Assembly (NCBI RefSeq): GCF_013133775.1 | Contig: NZ_JABGBO010000009.1 | Span: 1 to 64,000 of the forward strand | Direction of reading: 5' to 3' | Length of the DNA: 64,000 bases | Origin: Pelistega europaea | GTDB taxonomy: Bacteria; Pseudomonadota; Gammaproteobacteria; Burkholderiales; Burkholderiaceae_B | Shown here: one piece after another, positions 18,355 to 28,166 of the stretch | Layout of the letters: the number at the start of each line of letters is the position of its first letter | Position numbering within the stretch: the first letter of the stretch is position 1 | Position numbers and translations under genes: made by a program | Notes under the pieces: model-generated | Databases searched by the model: none | What the model was told of the DNA's origin: nothing | What the model saw: only the letters and a program-made list of their open reading frames with translations

Positions 18355-19218
18355 TTATAGACCAAAATGTTTACGATAACGCGGATCCATACTCAGCGAA
18401 TCAATAATTACAGGGAAATCCGCCGCATTAAAGTCCTTATCCCAAGCGGGTTCGCCACAAATACGGGCTCCAATTTTAAGATAACCTTTAATAAGAGGGG
18501 GAATCTTTACCTTCTCATCTACAGCATTAAATTTCTCTAAATTCTCTAAGGGATAGGGTTGTAACGGTCTGATATAAGGCAAATCAGGGTGGAGTTCCTT
18601 TTCTTGTTTAGCAGCACGCCAAACCTCAGCCGCCTGAATACCGCCATCTGCCAAGCTTACACTAGCACACCCCAACATATAACGGTAATTATTCATCCGC
18701 AAATATTGTGCAAGCCCTGTCCATAGCAACATAATAGCAGCCCCACTCCGATAATCAGGATGGGTGCAAGAACGACCACACTCTGTTAACTCTGAACGAA
18801 TGCCTGCTAACTGACTTAAGTCAAACTCTGACTCTGAATAATAACCACCCGCTTTAATTGCATTTTCTGGACTCATTATGCGATAGGTACCAACAACTTG
18901 ATTGGTTCGCACATCACAAACCATCAGATGCTCACAAAATATATCAAATCGGTCCTTATCAACACCATCCACTGCATCAGGGAAAACCGCCCCCATCTCT
19001 TGTGTATAAATATCAAAGCGCAACCGTTGCAATGCTTCAATTTCTTCCGGCGTCGTCGCAATACCAAGCACCAATCCCCTCTCATTGGGATTATCAGATG
19101 ATGGCGTCCTGAGTAATTCACGCATATACGAACTATTTTCCCTAACTCCGCGACCAATCACAACGTAAAAGGTCTGACTGTCTTCAACAATCAGTGTATG
19201 GGTAAACAATGCTAACAT
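18355..19218 (-). CDS. OlsB-like N-acyltransferase (hemolysin-type GNAT)
   Basis: Member of the acyl-ACP-dependent N-acyltransferase family that includes OlsB, which makes lyso-ornithine lipid. The core starts near residue 50 (LGIATTPEEIEALQRLRFDIY). It contains EMGA, a DRFDIFCEHL segment, VGTYRIMSP and the family motif ECGRSCTHPDYRSGAAIMLLW, then YLRMNNYRYMLGCASV. The C-terminus ends in PRYRKHFG. The first 31 residues look unlike the family; an ATG at 19125 would give a more usual length, but neither start has a good ribosome site. Without olsA in view, the lipid product is inferred. Confidence 0.8.
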   Translation of the reverse strand: MLALFTHTLIVEDSQTFYVVIGRGVRENSSYMRELLRTPSSDNPNERGLVLGIATTPEEIEALQRLRFDIYTQEMGAVFPDAVDGVDKDRFDIFCEHLMVCDVRTNQVVGTYRIMSPENAIKAGGYYSESEFDLSQLAGIRSELTECGRSCTHPDYRSGAAIMLLWTGLAQYLRMNNYRYMLGCASVSLADGGIQAAEVWRAAKQEKELHPDLPYIRPLQPYPLENLEKFNAVDEKVKIPPLIKGYLKIGARICGEPAWDKDFNAADFPVIIDSLSMDPRYRKHFGL

Positions 19219-19279
19219 TACTCAAATGATATAGCACCAAACCATACACCGTCGCTAGACCTTATTGTAACTGATTTTA

Positions 19280-20620
19280 TTATTTTCTTAAATCAACTGC
19301 AGCCAAAATATCGACACACTCTTTAGCCAAAGCATAGTTAGGGGCTTCAACCATCAAACGTAATTTAGGCTCTGTTCCTGAGGCACGAATTAACGTGCGG
19401 CCTTGACCATTAAGACGCTGCTCGACCTCTTCTTGTGCTGCCTTAAGTCCAGCATGATTTTTCCAATCTATGCCTTTCTCAATAGGTACATTAATCATCA
19501 CTTGTGGATACATCTCTAGGTCTTTAACCCATTCTTTCAGCGTTGTATTATTACGCACCAAACCACTTAACACTTGTAATGCCGCAATAATACCATCCCC
19601 TGTCGTATGACGATCAAGACACAGTAAGTGGCCTGAACCCTCACCACCATACAGCCAACCATGTTGTTGCAACTGCTCCATCACATAGCGGTCACCCACA
19701 TTCGCACGTACAAACGGGATACTCATCTCTTGCATACGTTTTTCGAAACCGTAGTTTGTCATCAATGTACCAACCACCCCATTGACAGGACCTTGTTGTA
19801 AACGGTCTAATATCACGGCATAAAGTAGCTGGTCACCATTGTAAATATTACCTCGTGCATCTACCATTTGGATACGATCCGCATCACCATCTAGTGCTAC
19901 TCCATAATCTGCACGATAGGCATTCACCGTAGACACTAACACTTCAGGGTGTAATGCACCAACATTTTTATTAATATTGAAACCATCAGGACTTGACCCG
20001 ATAGTAATAACCTCTGCTCCTAACTCCTGAAACACATGGGGAGCAACTTGGTAAGCAGCACCATGAGCACTATCTACAACAATACGTAGACCTCGCAGAT
20101 TCAAATCATGCGGAAAAGTACTTTTACAAAACTCAATATAACGACCAGCCGCATCCTCAATACGTTTGGCACGCCCAATCTTTTCTGATTCTACACACCC
20201 TACAGGCTGATCAAGTAATCGCTCAATCTCTTCTTCTACTTCATCAGGCAATTTAGTACCATCTTCAGAGAAGAATTTAATACCATTGTCATCATAAGGA
20301 TTATGAGACGCACTAATTACAACACCAGCATCTAAACGTAAAGCTCGAGTTAAATAGGCGACGGCTGGTGTAGGAATGGGGCCAGCAAGTAATACATCAA
20401 TACCCGCCGCACTTAACCCAGCCTCTAGAGCGGATTCCAACATGTAACCTGAAATACGTGTATCCTTACCAATCAAAACGCTAGGGCGAGTATTCCCTTC
20501 ATGCTTAGAGGTTAAAACTAATCCTGCTGCATATCCCAAACGTAGTGCAAACTCTGCATTAATAACAGCTCCACCTACTTTTCCACGTACACCATCTGTA
20601 CCAAAATACTTACGACCCAT
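19280..20620 (-). CDS. glmM: phosphoglucosamine mutase
   Basis: Converts glucosamine-6-phosphate to glucosamine-1-phosphate for peptidoglycan and lipopolysaccharide. Product of 446 residues, as expected. It begins [16 protein letters not shown]. The phosphoserine loop [18 protein letters not shown] is near residue 100. The metal loop DGDADRIQ is near 243 and the sugar loop GGEGSGH near 330. I chose the ATG at 20618-20620, which has AGGAG about eight bases upstream; a longer frame adds 28 residues foreign to the family. The start overlaps the end of folP by 11 bases, which suggests translational coupling. Confidence 0.97.
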   Translation of the reverse strand: MGRKYFGTDGVRGKVGGAVINAEFALRLGYAAGLVLTSKHEGNTRPSVLIGKDTRISGYMLESALEAGLSAAGIDVLLAGPIPTPAVAYLTRALRLDAGVVISASHNPYDDNGIKFFSEDGTKLPDEVEEEIERLLDQPVGCVESEKIGRAKRIEDAAGRYIEFCKSTFPHDLNLRGLRIVVDSAHGAAYQVAPHVFQELGAEVITIGSSPDGFNINKNVGALHPEVLVSTVNAYRADYGVALDGDADRIQMVDARGNIYNGDQLLYAVILDRLQQGPVNGVVGTLMTNYGFEKRMQEMSIPFVRANVGDRYVMEQLQQHGWLYGGEGSGHLLCLDRHTTGDGIIAALQVLSGLVRNNTTLKEWVKDLEMYPQVMINVPIEKGIDWKNHAGLKAAQEEVEQRLNGQGRTLIRASGTEPKLRLMVEAPNYALAKECVDILAAVDLRK

Positions 20621-21467
20621 AATGAGACTCCTGTTCAATCGCTTGCCATACATCCACTGCATTTCTGGTTTGCCATACGTCGTGTACTCGTAAAACTTCA
20701 GCACCTCTGGCTACACCTGCTAGACCAGCACTCAAACTACCTGGCAAACGATGATGGACATCTTGCCCTGTAACAGCACCAATCATTGATTTACGAGAAA
20801 CACCCACAAGGATGGGAAGCTGTAAATGCTTAAAAACAGATAAATTTGCTAATAGCTGATAATTTTGTTGAACGGTCTTGCCAAACAACCCGAAACCAGG
20901 ATCAATCATAATCCTATTGTCACTAATCCCCTTCTCGTGCATCAGTTTGACACGTTCTTGCAAGAAATCATAAACAGCTTGTGTCACATTCCCTGCATAG
21001 TCAGGAGGACTGACCTGCATTGTATTGGGTTCTCCCACCATATGCATGATGCACACCCCACATTGAGGGTACTGAGCAATCACATCCATAGCACCAGGTT
21101 GTTGTAACGCATAAATATCATTAATCATATCAGCACCAGCATCTAGTGCTGCTGCCATCACACCCGGTTTAAAAGTATCAATAGAAAGTGGGACACCGCA
21201 ATTTTTGAGGCCTTCAATCACAGGAAGAATTCGACGTAACTCCTCTTCTTCACTCACAGGATCAGCTCCAGGACGAGTAGACTCCCCACCAATATCTAGA
21301 ATATCAGCACCTTCTTGAACAAGTTGCAATCCATGCTGTATCGCCTGTTCCGCCGCATAATGCTGCATACCATCCGAAAAAGAATCAGGGGTAACGTTCA
21401 CTATCCCCATAACAAAAGGACGTTCAAACCGAAGTTTGAAACGCCCACATTGAAAATCTTTGCTCAT
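20610..21467 (-). CDS. folP: dihydropteroate synthase
   Basis: Condenses p-aminobenzoate with dihydropterin pyrophosphate in folate synthesis; the target of sulfonamides. The length of 285 residues is normal. Both family signatures are present: [14 protein letters not shown] near residue 20 and [14 protein letters not shown] near 55. [10 protein letters not shown] near 190 and GVSRKS near 222 form the substrate pocket. It lies one base after ftsH and overlaps glmM, so ftsH-folP-glmM form one operon, the standard proteobacterial order. Confidence 0.97.
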   Translation of the reverse strand: MSKDFQCGRFKLRFERPFVMGIVNVTPDSFSDGMQHYAAEQAIQHGLQLVQEGADILDIGGESTRPGADPVSEEEELRRILPVIEGLKNCGVPLSIDTFKPGVMAAALDAGADMINDIYALQQPGAMDVIAQYPQCGVCIMHMVGEPNTMQVSPPDYAGNVTQAVYDFLQERVKLMHEKGISDNRIMIDPGFGLFGKTVQQNYQLLANLSVFKHLQLPILVGVSRKSMIGAVTGQDVHHRLPGSLSAGLAGVARGAEVLRVHDVWQTRNAVDVWQAIEQESHYGS

Positions 21468-21468
21468 A

Positions 21469-23367
21469 TTAGACAGATTTCACTTCGTTTTGTACTACAG
21501 TAGCTCCCGCAGCAGGTGGCTTTGCATCACTACGGTTGTCATAAGGTTTGTCTGGCTCATGAGGAGGACGTGGCTCCTTGCCATCCATAATATCCTTGAT
21601 TTGATCTGCATCAATGGTTTCCCACTCAAGTAAAGCTTTAGCCATCATTTCCATCTTGTCACGATTAGCCTCAATCAAATCACGCGCTACTTTGTACTGA
21701 GCATCAATAATCTTACGGATTTCTGTATCGACCTTCTGCATTGTCGCTTCAGAAACATGAGTTGTTTTAGTCACGCTACGACCTAAGAAAACTTCATTCT
21801 CATTTTCTGCATATACCATAGGACCTAACGATTCTGTCATACCATAACGAGTAACAATATCACGCGCCAAGGAGGTTGCACGCTCAAAGTCGTTAGAAGC
21901 ACCTGTTGTCATTTGATTCATAAAGACTTCTTCTGCAATACGCCCCCCAAATAACACTGAAATCATATTCAGTAAACGCTCTTTGTCCATACTATAACGA
22001 TCACCTTCAGGTAACTGCATAGTGACACCTAATGCACGTCCACGAGGAATAATAGTTACTTTATGAACAGGATCCGTCTTAGGCAAAAGATAAGCCACAA
22101 TCGCATGACCAGACTCATGGTAAGCTGTATTCTTACGCTCTTCCTCTGGCATCACAATAGAACGACGTTCTGCACCCATGATGATTTTGTCTTTAGCTTT
22201 TTCAAAATCAACCATATCCACTGTACGACCGTTACGACGAGCAGCAAACAGTGCAGCCTCATTAACCAAGTTGGCTAAATCAGCTCCCGAGAAACCAGGT
22301 GTACCACGTGCTAATACTGAAGCATTAACATTAGGAGCCAAAGGCACTTTACGCATGTGAACGTTCAGAATTTGCTCACGTCCTCTCACATCAGGGAGAT
22401 TTACCACAACCTGACGGTCAAAACGACCAGGACGCAATAAAGCGGGGTCAAGGACATCAGGGCGGTTAGTTGCCGCAATGACGATCACAGATTGACCTGA
22501 CTCAAAACCATCCATTTCTACCAGCATTTGGTTAAGTGTCTGTTCACGTTCATCGTTGCCACCACCAACACCAGCACCACGTTGACGACCAACGGCATCA
22601 ATCTCATCAATGAAGATAATGCAAGGAGCGTGTTTTTTGGCGTTTTCAAACATATCACGTACACGTGAAGCACCCACACCCACAAACATTTCCACGAAAT
22701 CCGAACCAGAAATTGTGAAAAATGGTACTTTAGCCTCTCCTGCAATCGCCTTGGCAAGCAAAGTTTTACCTGTTCCAGGAGGACCTACCATTAAGACACC
22801 ACGAGGAATACGTCCACCTAAACGCTGGAATTTAGAGGGGTCACGCAAGAAATCTACTAATTCTTGTACATCCTCTTTGGCTTCATCAACACCTGCCACA
22901 TCAGCAAAAGTCACATGGTTGCTATTTTCATCAAGCATACGCGCACGCGACTTACCAAAGCTAAATGCTCCCCCTTTGCCACCACCTTGCATTTGGCGCA
23001 TAAAGAAAATCCACACGCCGATTAAAAGCAGCATAGGGAACCATGAAATAAAGGCTGTTGCTAAGAAAGAGCTTCTTTCAGCAGGCTTAGCAATCACTTT
23101 TACACCATCATTCATCAAATCACTTACCATCCAAAGATCATTTGGACTGGTTAGCTCATATACTCGTCCATCTGTCGGCGTCACTGTCAAGGTGTTGCCT
23201 TGAATTTCTACCGTACTGATTTTGCCTGCTTTAGCATCTGCCATAAACTGACTATATGAAATGCCATTGGGGTTAGACATACCTGAACCGTCATACTGTC
23301 TAAACACGGTAAACAGCACAACGATAAAAATCGCCCACATAGCAAATTTTGAAAATGAATTTTTCAA
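21469..23367 (-). CDS. ftsH: ATP-dependent zinc metalloprotease FtsH
   Basis: Membrane-bound AAA+ protease that degrades misfolded membrane proteins and regulators such as LpxC and sigma-32 in relatives. At 632 residues it is typical. Membrane segments lie at about 8-22 and 104-123. Walker A GPPGTGKT is at 195-202, Walker B FIDEIDA near 252, the second region of homology near 300-320, and the zinc motif HESGH at 417-421. The C-terminal tail is proline-rich. As I recall, rlmE usually precedes ftsH in this group; here bamC does. folP follows after one base. Confidence 0.98.
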   Translation of the reverse strand: MKNSFSKFAMWAIFIVVLFTVFRQYDGSGMSNPNGISYSQFMADAKAGKISTVEIQGNTLTVTPTDGRVYELTSPNDLWMVSDLMNDGVKVIAKPAERSSFLATAFISWFPMLLLIGVWIFFMRQMQGGGKGGAFSFGKSRARMLDENSNHVTFADVAGVDEAKEDVQELVDFLRDPSKFQRLGGRIPRGVLMVGPPGTGKTLLAKAIAGEAKVPFFTISGSDFVEMFVGVGASRVRDMFENAKKHAPCIIFIDEIDAVGRQRGAGVGGGNDEREQTLNQMLVEMDGFESGQSVIVIAATNRPDVLDPALLRPGRFDRQVVVNLPDVRGREQILNVHMRKVPLAPNVNASVLARGTPGFSGADLANLVNEAALFAARRNGRTVDMVDFEKAKDKIIMGAERRSIVMPEEERKNTAYHESGHAIVAYLLPKTDPVHKVTIIPRGRALGVTMQLPEGDRYSMDKERLLNMISVLFGGRIAEEVFMNQMTTGASNDFERATSLARDIVTRYGMTESLGPMVYAENENEVFLGRSVTKTTHVSEATMQKVDTEIRKIIDAQYKVARDLIEANRDKMEMMAKALLEWETIDADQIKDIMDGKEPRPPHEPDKPYDNRSDAKPPAAGATVVQNEVKSV

Positions 23368-23403
23368 CGTAAAATACTCCTGCTACGCCTTGAAAGCCAA
23401 TAA

Positions 23404-23422
23404 GTCAGGCATACTGCCTGAC
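23404..23422 (-). other. hairpin between bamC and ftsH
   Basis: GTCAGGCA and TGCCTGAC form a perfect eight-base-pair stem with a three-base loop in the 66-base gap between bamC and ftsH. No T run follows on the minus strand, so it may be an RNA-processing or partial terminator structure. Confidence 0.5.
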
Positions 23423-23433
23423 CCCATTTAATT

Positions 23434-24552
23434 TTATAAACGCTCGCGAATCACACTTAAAATACGCAATGCTGTCTCAGAATTGTCTACATTGCCATTG
23501 CTATCACGAACAGTAACGACGGATTGACCACCACCACTTGCTACATTAATTGTATAAGGTACTGGGGTAATGTTGCCATTATCACCAAACAAGCGAGAGA
23601 AAATATTGCTTTCTTTACGTTTCTCACCTGTATCTGTATCAAGATAACGCACAACATAATTACCTGCTGCACTATCAGAGCTATCCATTGTAAAACCCGC
23701 CCCTGATAAAGCATAGCCTACATCACGATAGACATCCTCACGCGAACCAACGACAGCCAAAGCTGCTTGACCATTGATAAAACTTGCCTTAGTCTGTGCT
23801 GCTGCTTCTGCATGTGCTGATTTCACCGCCTCTTGGGCTTGCTCTTTAGGCATACCCATATAGGCCATCAGGCGAGACAACATCACTGCATTGAGCTCTT
23901 GATCCTCTGGAGCAGGCAACCACTTGAAAGTCGTACCATCTTTGTCCATTTGTGTTTCTACTAAACGCTCATGACGAATGTACACTTCTGTCTTGCCATT
24001 TACTCGCTCAAGACGAGTAGTAAACCGGTCTCGCTCACCACTATCAGCTACCATATCAATAATACTGCCTAGTGTACGACGTAAGAAGTCACCAGGAATC
24101 TTGGCTCGGTTTTCTGCCCAATCTGTTTCAATAAGGCCTGATTGAGGATTTTCACGATTGATAGTAAAACCCTCACTCGCCCAGAAGCCAAGTACATCTT
24201 TGTATACTTTAGAAGCATCACGATCGACTTGCAACCAACGCCTATCACCAGAACGCATTACTTGCATACCGTCACCTACAGGCAACACGCCACCTGTTGC
24301 GGCCCTTTCTTTAGCTGCCTTATCAACGGCCTTGTTATAAGCCACAGCTGATGCAGAACCAGCATAAGTAGAGTACTGAGGACTGAGCTGCGTACTTGCC
24401 AAGTCTGGAGGTAGTGTCAGTGGATTACCACGTACAGTGCTCTTGTAGTCCACTTGTTCAGAATTCATTAAGTCATCTACAGTGCTGCATGCTGTCACAG
24501 AAAGTGCTAATAACGCAGTTACGGCAATACGATGAGTTGTGTTGATACGCAT
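23434..24552 (-). CDS. bamC: outer membrane assembly lipoprotein BamC
   Basis: Lipoprotein of the BAM complex that inserts barrel proteins in the outer membrane. It has a lipoprotein signal peptide with lipobox LSVTAC around residue 22 (the cysteine being lipidated). The BamC start region VDYKSTVRGNPLTLPPDL follows, then two helix-grip domains. The ATG at 24552 is chosen because AAGGA lies nine bases upstream; an in-frame TTG two codons earlier is too close to it. Length is 372. It follows dapA by 19 bases, the conserved dapA-bamC pair. Confidence 0.92.
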   Translation of the reverse strand: MRINTTHRIAVTALLALSVTACSTVDDLMNSEQVDYKSTVRGNPLTLPPDLASTQLSPQYSTYAGSASAVAYNKAVDKAAKERAATGGVLPVGDGMQVMRSGDRRWLQVDRDASKVYKDVLGFWASEGFTINRENPQSGLIETDWAENRAKIPGDFLRRTLGSIIDMVADSGERDRFTTRLERVNGKTEVYIRHERLVETQMDKDGTTFKWLPAPEDQELNAVMLSRLMAYMGMPKEQAQEAVKSAHAEAAAQTKASFINGQAALAVVGSREDVYRDVGYALSGAGFTMDSSDSAAGNYVVRYLDTDTGEKRKESNIFSRLFGDNGNITPVPYTINVASGGGQSVVTVRDSNGNVDNSETALRILSVIRERL

Positions 24553-24571
24553 TGTCAAAAATCCTTTTAAT

Positions 24572-25474
24572 TTAAATTAAACCCACTTGTTTCAATGCGG
24601 CACTAACAACAGCTTTGTTAGTCTCAGACATTGGACACAAAGGCAAACGATAACCTAATTGTGACAATCCCATGCTAGCAACTGCATATTTAACAGGGAT
24701 TGGATTAGCCTCAATGAAAAGTACGCGGTTCAAAGTCGCTAATTTACCATTTAATTCACGTACACGGGGCAAATCTCCCTGAGCAGCTGCCACGCATAAT
24801 TCGTGAACTAGACGAGGAGCTACATTAGCAGTCACAGAAATATTAGCTTGTCCACCAAGCATAATTAACGCTGCTGCGGTAGGGTCATCACCAGAATACA
24901 CTTGGAAATGGGCTGGCTTATCACGCAAAAGCTCTCCCAAACGACTAATATCTCCAGTCGCATCCTTGATTCCCATAATACCGGGAACCTGAGCAAGTCG
25001 CAAAATTGTGTCATTGGACATATTAGCCACGGTACGACCTGGAACATTATACAAAATAGTAGGTAGACTTGTATTTTCAGCAATCGCTTTAAAATGCTGA
25101 TACATACCCTCCTGTGTAGGTTTGTTGTAGTAAGGAACTACCGACAAACCTGCTTGAGCCCCTGCTTTCTCAGCTTGTTGTGCAAGAAAAATTGCCTCTT
25201 TAGTAGAGTTAGCTCCTACCCCCGCGATAACCGGAATTCTACCAGCCGCATGTTCTACCGCTGTATGAATCAAACGAGTGTGCTCTTCAAAGTCAACTGT
25301 TGGAGATTCACCAGAAGTCCCTACTACGACAAGAGCATCTGAACCCTCTTGCACATGCCAATCGATTAATTTCTTGTAAGCATCATAGTCAATTGCTCCG
25401 TCGGGAAGCATTGGCGTAATTAATGCAGGAATGCTACCTGTAAACTGAGGATATTGAAACTCATTGACTGCCAT
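24572..25474 (-). CDS. dapA: 4-hydroxy-tetrahydrodipicolinate synthase
   Basis: First committed enzyme of lysine and meso-diaminopimelate synthesis: condenses pyruvate with aspartate semialdehyde. At 300 residues it has the normal length. [14 protein letters not shown] near residue 49, the catalytic tyrosine in ILYNVPGRT near 140, and the Schiff-base lysine in [10 protein letters not shown] near 170 are present. It is the first gene of the dapA-bamC-ftsH-folP-glmM run on the minus strand. Confidence 0.97.
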   Translation of the reverse strand: MAVNEFQYPQFTGSIPALITPMLPDGAIDYDAYKKLIDWHVQEGSDALVVVGTSGESPTVDFEEHTRLIHTAVEHAAGRIPVIAGVGANSTKEAIFLAQQAEKAGAQAGLSVVPYYNKPTQEGMYQHFKAIAENTSLPTILYNVPGRTVANMSNDTILRLAQVPGIMGIKDATGDISRLGELLRDKPAHFQVYSGDDPTAAALIMLGGQANISVTANVAPRLVHELCVAAAQGDLPRVRELNGKLATLNRVLFIEANPIPVKYAVASMGLSQLGYRLPLCPMSETNKAVVSAALKQVGLI

Positions 25475-25614
25475 AAGTTGTCACCCTAAAAAATATAAAA
25501 ACCGATAGCATATTAGTTTAATGGAAAAATGAGTGGAATAACGTGTAAAGCACTTTAAAAATAGAAATTATTGTTACTTGAGAATACTAAATTGTATAAA
25601 ACCCCCAATACCCC

Positions 25615-26244
25615 TTAAGCCGCCAGCCCGAGCTGTGCTGGATCACCAGCTCCTAGACGCACTACTTCAGGCGTTTTACCTGACAAATCAATCACAGTCG
25701 TAGGATTGACAGGCACGGACTCTGCTGCAATCACTCCTCCCAGTTGTCCCTTATAGTCATCAATAAAGTCTTCATAATGAGTAAAAACCTCCTCTCCCCC
25801 TTCAGGAATAAAGGTGGTAGATAACAAAGGCTCACCGACTTCTTCAATCAACGCCAACAATACTTTATGATTAGGAATACGAATACCTATAGTTTTACGC
25901 GATGGATGGGACACTCGACGAGGCACTTCCTTGGTCGCTTCAAGAATAAAAGTCCATGGACCAGGCGTCGCCAATTTAAGTAAACGATATTGCTGATTAT
26001 CCACCTTGGCAAAATGGGCAATTTCCGACAAATCACGGCAGAGCAACGTCAACAAATGTCGCTCATCAAGCCCACGAATACGTCGCAAATTTTTAGCTGC
26101 ATCCACATCATCTAGACGTGCCACCACCGCATACCCAGAATCAGTAGGCACCGCAACCAACTCTCCATCTCTAATCAACAATGCTGCCTGATAAATCAAT
26201 CGTTGTTGCGGATTATCTGGATGTATTTCAAATAACATACTCAT
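25615..26244 (-). CDS. YciO-like Sua5/YrdC-domain protein
   Basis: A 209-residue single-domain protein of the Sua5/YrdC/YciO family, which binds double-stranded RNA and nucleotides. N-terminal LIRDGELVAVPTDSGYAV, then the KNLRRIRGLDERHLLT segment and RKTIGIRIPNH, are typical of the YciO branch. It differs from TsaC in that the classic lysine-rich KxR/SxN pattern is altered (RGLDERH). It may have threonylcarbamoyl-AMP synthase activity, but YciO proteins are poor substitutes for TsaC, and function is uncertain. It is the last minus-strand gene before the tRNA-Arg. Confidence 0.82.
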   Translation of the reverse strand: MSMLFEIHPDNPQQRLIYQAALLIRDGELVAVPTDSGYAVVARLDDVDAAKNLRRIRGLDERHLLTLLCRDLSEIAHFAKVDNQQYRLLKLATPGPWTFILEATKEVPRRVSHPSRKTIGIRIPNHKVLLALIEEVGEPLLSTTFIPEGGEEVFTHYEDFIDDYKGQLGGVIAAESVPVNPTTVIDLSGKTPEVVRLGAGDPAQLGLAA

Positions 26245-26362
26245 AAGTCGTAAACCCCCATCGCCGTAAAACCATCGCTAAAACATTACCCCAAACATCG
26301 CAAGCACCACCTAAACTATTTTACCAAAAGTCTTCCTTTAAGACATATCTTAAAAAATCAGG

Positions 26363-26368
26363 TATAAT
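26363..26368 (+). promoter_or_regulatory. -10 box of the tRNA-Arg gene
   Basis: A perfect TATAAT ends 12 bases before the mature 5' end of tRNA-Arg. The -35 region is AT-rich and not clear. Confidence 0.6.
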
Positions 26369-26380
26369 TTTTCGCTTAAC

Positions 26381-26457
26381 GTCCCCATAGCTCAACTGGA
26401 TAGAGCAACCGCCTTCTAAGCGGTAGGTTGTGAGTTCGATTCTCGCTGGGGGCGCCA
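26381..26457 (+). tRNA. tRNA-Arg (TCT)
   Basis: A 77-base cloverleaf with encoded CCA. The acceptor stem pairs GTCCCCA with TGGGGGC (one G-T pair), discriminator G. The anticodon loop CTTCTAA gives anticodon TCT, and the T loop is TTCGATT. It reads AGA codons. A terminator follows at 26491. Confidence 0.97.
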
Positions 26458-26836
26458 ACCCAATGTTCTATACATTGTATGAAGATATTTAAACCCTGTA
26501 AGACATTTGATTTTACAGGGTTTTTTAGTATTTAGCGTTTTTAACACATTTCATAAAAACACTTGCAGACGCACAAAAATGTGGGTTAGAACCCTCAAGA
26601 GTGTATCAGGTCCAATTAAGCCCAAGCGTATGGATTGACAATAGTGGCACATCAAGCAAACCTAGACATTACTGCAAGCCATTCGCTAACTATTTTTCAT
26701 GTGATAAACGTATTCGATGTTTTGTGCATATTAGATGGCAATCACCACCCTATACACAATCCATCTCTAGTTACCCTGCTTAAAAAGATTTCCCTTTTAA
26801 CAAGTTGCGTTTTAACAACAAAAAATCAAATTTTTC
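26458..26836 (+). other. gap between tRNA-Arg and tRNA-His
   Basis: About 380 bases. The first part holds the tRNA-Arg terminator. From 26527 to 26836 I find no gene: the short open frames lack ribosome sites and have no recognisable products. It could be the remains of an element inserted at the tRNA, but no direct copy of the tRNA 3' end is visible. Confidence 0.45.
26491..26526 (+). terminator. rho-independent terminator of tRNA-Arg
   Basis: AAACCCTGTAA at 26491-26501 pairs with TTACAGGGTTT at 26513-26523, an 11-base-pair stem with an 11-base loop. The stem runs into six or more Ts. Confidence 0.85.
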
Positions 26837-26866
26837 TTGCTTGAATGTTGTGGGTAATGCTATAGT
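26837..26866 (+). promoter_or_regulatory. promoter of tRNA-His and tRNA-Met
   Basis: TTGCTT at 26837-26842 and TATAGT at 26861-26866 are 18 bases apart and end 14 bases before tRNA-His. The two tRNAs are seven bases apart and share it. Confidence 0.55.
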
Positions 26867-26880
26867 TTACATCTCTTGTG

Positions 26881-26956
26881 GTGACTGTAGCTCAGTTGGT
26901 AGAGTCCCGGATTGTGATTCCGGTTGTCGTGGGTTCGAGCCCCATCAGTCACCCCA
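26881..26956 (+). tRNA. tRNA-His (GTG)
   Basis: Cloverleaf with encoded CCA. The acceptor stem pairs GTGACTG with CAGTCAC; the discriminator is C, and a G at 26880 supplies the extra -1 base typical of tRNA-His. The anticodon loop ATTGTGATT gives GTG. Confidence 0.97.
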
Positions 26957-26963
26957 GAATAGT

Positions 26964-27040
26964 GGCTCTTTAGCTCAGTCGGTTAGAGCGACGGAATCAT
27001 AATCCGCAGGTCCCCCGTTCGAGTCGGGGAAGAGCCACCA
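26964..27040 (+). tRNA. tRNA-Met (CAT), probably elongator
   Basis: A 77-base cloverleaf with encoded CCA. The acceptor stem pairs GGCTCTT with AAGAGCC and the discriminator is A. The anticodon stem CGGAA/TCCG encloses CAT. The first base pair G-C rules out the initiator form. A lysidine-modified tRNA-Ile2 also has CAT in its gene; the body here looks more like elongator Met, but that is a judgement. Confidence 0.9.
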
Positions 27041-27122
27041 TTCACCTCCCCATCTAATGCTTCTATATCAGCACATATCCAACTCTTTCTAACAAAAGTT
27101 GAGAAATATTTTACCTTGACTT

Positions 27123-27200
27123 TTCAATCTAGTGCTACTTCCAATCCACTACAATTAATCTTCAATCTAGTGTTATTTCCACAATTCACTATAATTGGTC
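27123..27200 (+). repeat. two imperfect tandem copies of a 38-40 base unit
   Basis: Copy 1 (27123-27160) and copy 2 (27161-27200) both begin TTCAATCTAGTG and share most later bases, with a two-base length difference. Each contains TAGTG and a downstream CACTA that can pair. They lie between tRNA-Met and the Nudix gene stop. Confidence 0.75.
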
Positions 27201-27236
27201 TGGTCTAACTTACACCTAATCCAACATAACTTACAA

Positions 27237-27809
27237 TCAATCTAATGTAAATCGAGAAGTCTCAAACACACCTTTTTTCTTGCAGTCTAGATAATAGTGC
27301 AAAGTTGACTCTACTGTAGTAAAAGAAATCTCAGACCAAGGAATATCATCCAAGGCAAAAAGCCGCACTTCCAAGGACTCTTCTCCAGGATTAAATTCTG
27401 GGCTCAATACCTTGGCCAAGTAGTATATATGCACTTGACTCACGCCTGGAACATCCATCACCGTAAAAAGCGACCCCATCTCTATCACAGCTCCAGCCTC
27501 TTCAGAGGTTTCTCTCTGCGCGCCTTGAACCGTACTCTCTCCCATCTCCATAAAACCAGCAGGTAAAGTCCATTTCCCATACCTTGGCTCTATCGCCCTT
27601 TTGCATAATAAAATCTTATCTTCATAAACAGGCACTGTTCCCACCACAATCAGAGGGTTACGATAATGCACTGCTCCACAATGCGTACAACAATCACGCA
27701 CTCGGTTATCCATAGGCGGACACATCTGTGTCAATGGAGATCCACACTGGGTACAATACTTCTGATGGACAGGAGCAGGAAAATAAAACGATGCATCTTT
27801 CTCTGTCAT
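27237..27809 (-). CDS. Nudix hydrolase with zinc ribbon
   Basis: A 190-residue Nudix hydrolase. The N-terminus has a zinc ribbon with two CxxC knuckles (YCTQCG near residue 19 and CCTHCG near 41). The Nudix box GFMEMGESTVQGAQRETSEEAG near residue 86 is complete, including REtxEEaG. The overall layout resembles NudC-like and related hydrolases that act on nucleotide diphosphate compounds, but it is too short for NADH pyrophosphatase NudC. Substrate unknown. The start ATG lies within a stretch with a weak ribosome site (AAGGTGAGAG). It stands alone between tRNA-Met and the DMT exporter. Confidence 0.88.
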   Translation of the reverse strand: MTEKDASFYFPAPVHQKYCTQCGSPLTQMCPPMDNRVRDCCTHCGAVHYRNPLIVVGTVPVYEDKILLCKRAIEPRYGKWTLPAGFMEMGESTVQGAQRETSEEAGAVIEMGSLFTVMDVPGVSQVHIYYLAKVLSPEFNPGEESLEVRLFALDDIPWSEISFTTVESTLHYYLDCKKKGVFETSRFTLD

Positions 27810-28106
27810 AGCACTCTCACCTTGGGAAGGGTAATCTCCTCATTGTACTAAATTACTACCAAGTCTCCCACTATCTACTCCAAGTTTTATCAAATCCCCC
27901 TCTAGTACCCCCCCTTTTTTATCTGCGTTACCCACTCATCCTCCTCTTACCAGGCTAGCTCACCTTTCCCGTCTACACTACTCAATTTCCTTATATGAAC
28001 AATACTTTGTTCCCCAAAAAGTCACTAATCCATCATCTCCAAAACAAGCAAACTATATTTTTGATGGGAAAAAGCAACTATTTGACACTCGTCATAAAAT
28101 TAAGCA
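27810..28106. other. divergent intergenic region
   Basis: About 350 bases between the divergent Nudix and DMT genes. It contains a run of seven C followed by six T at about 27908-27920 and no gene. The DMT promoter is at its right end. No promoter for the Nudix gene is clear. Confidence 0.45.
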
Positions 28107-28135
28107 TTCACTAACAAAATTAAAAGGTCTATAAT
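28107..28135 (+). promoter_or_regulatory. promoter of the DMT exporter gene
   Basis: The -35-like TTCACT at 28107-28112 and a perfect -10 TATAAT at 28130-28135 are separated by 17 bases. The ATG is 31 bases further on. Confidence 0.55.
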
Positions 28136-28166
28136 ACGCCCTATTCAATTTTCCATGCAGTAAAAA

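Noticed and set aside
19125-19218. The N-terminal 31 residues of the OlsB-like protein as a real domain.
   Set aside because: They do not match the family and have no ribosome site, but the downstream ATG has none either, so I kept the long form with a note.
26601-26844. Short open frames between tRNA-Arg and tRNA-His.
   Set aside because: No ribosome sites and no family resemblance.
27900-27921. Run of seven C and six T as a phase-variable tract.
   Set aside because: It is outside coding sequence and not at a promoter spacing I can identify; short runs of this kind occur by chance.
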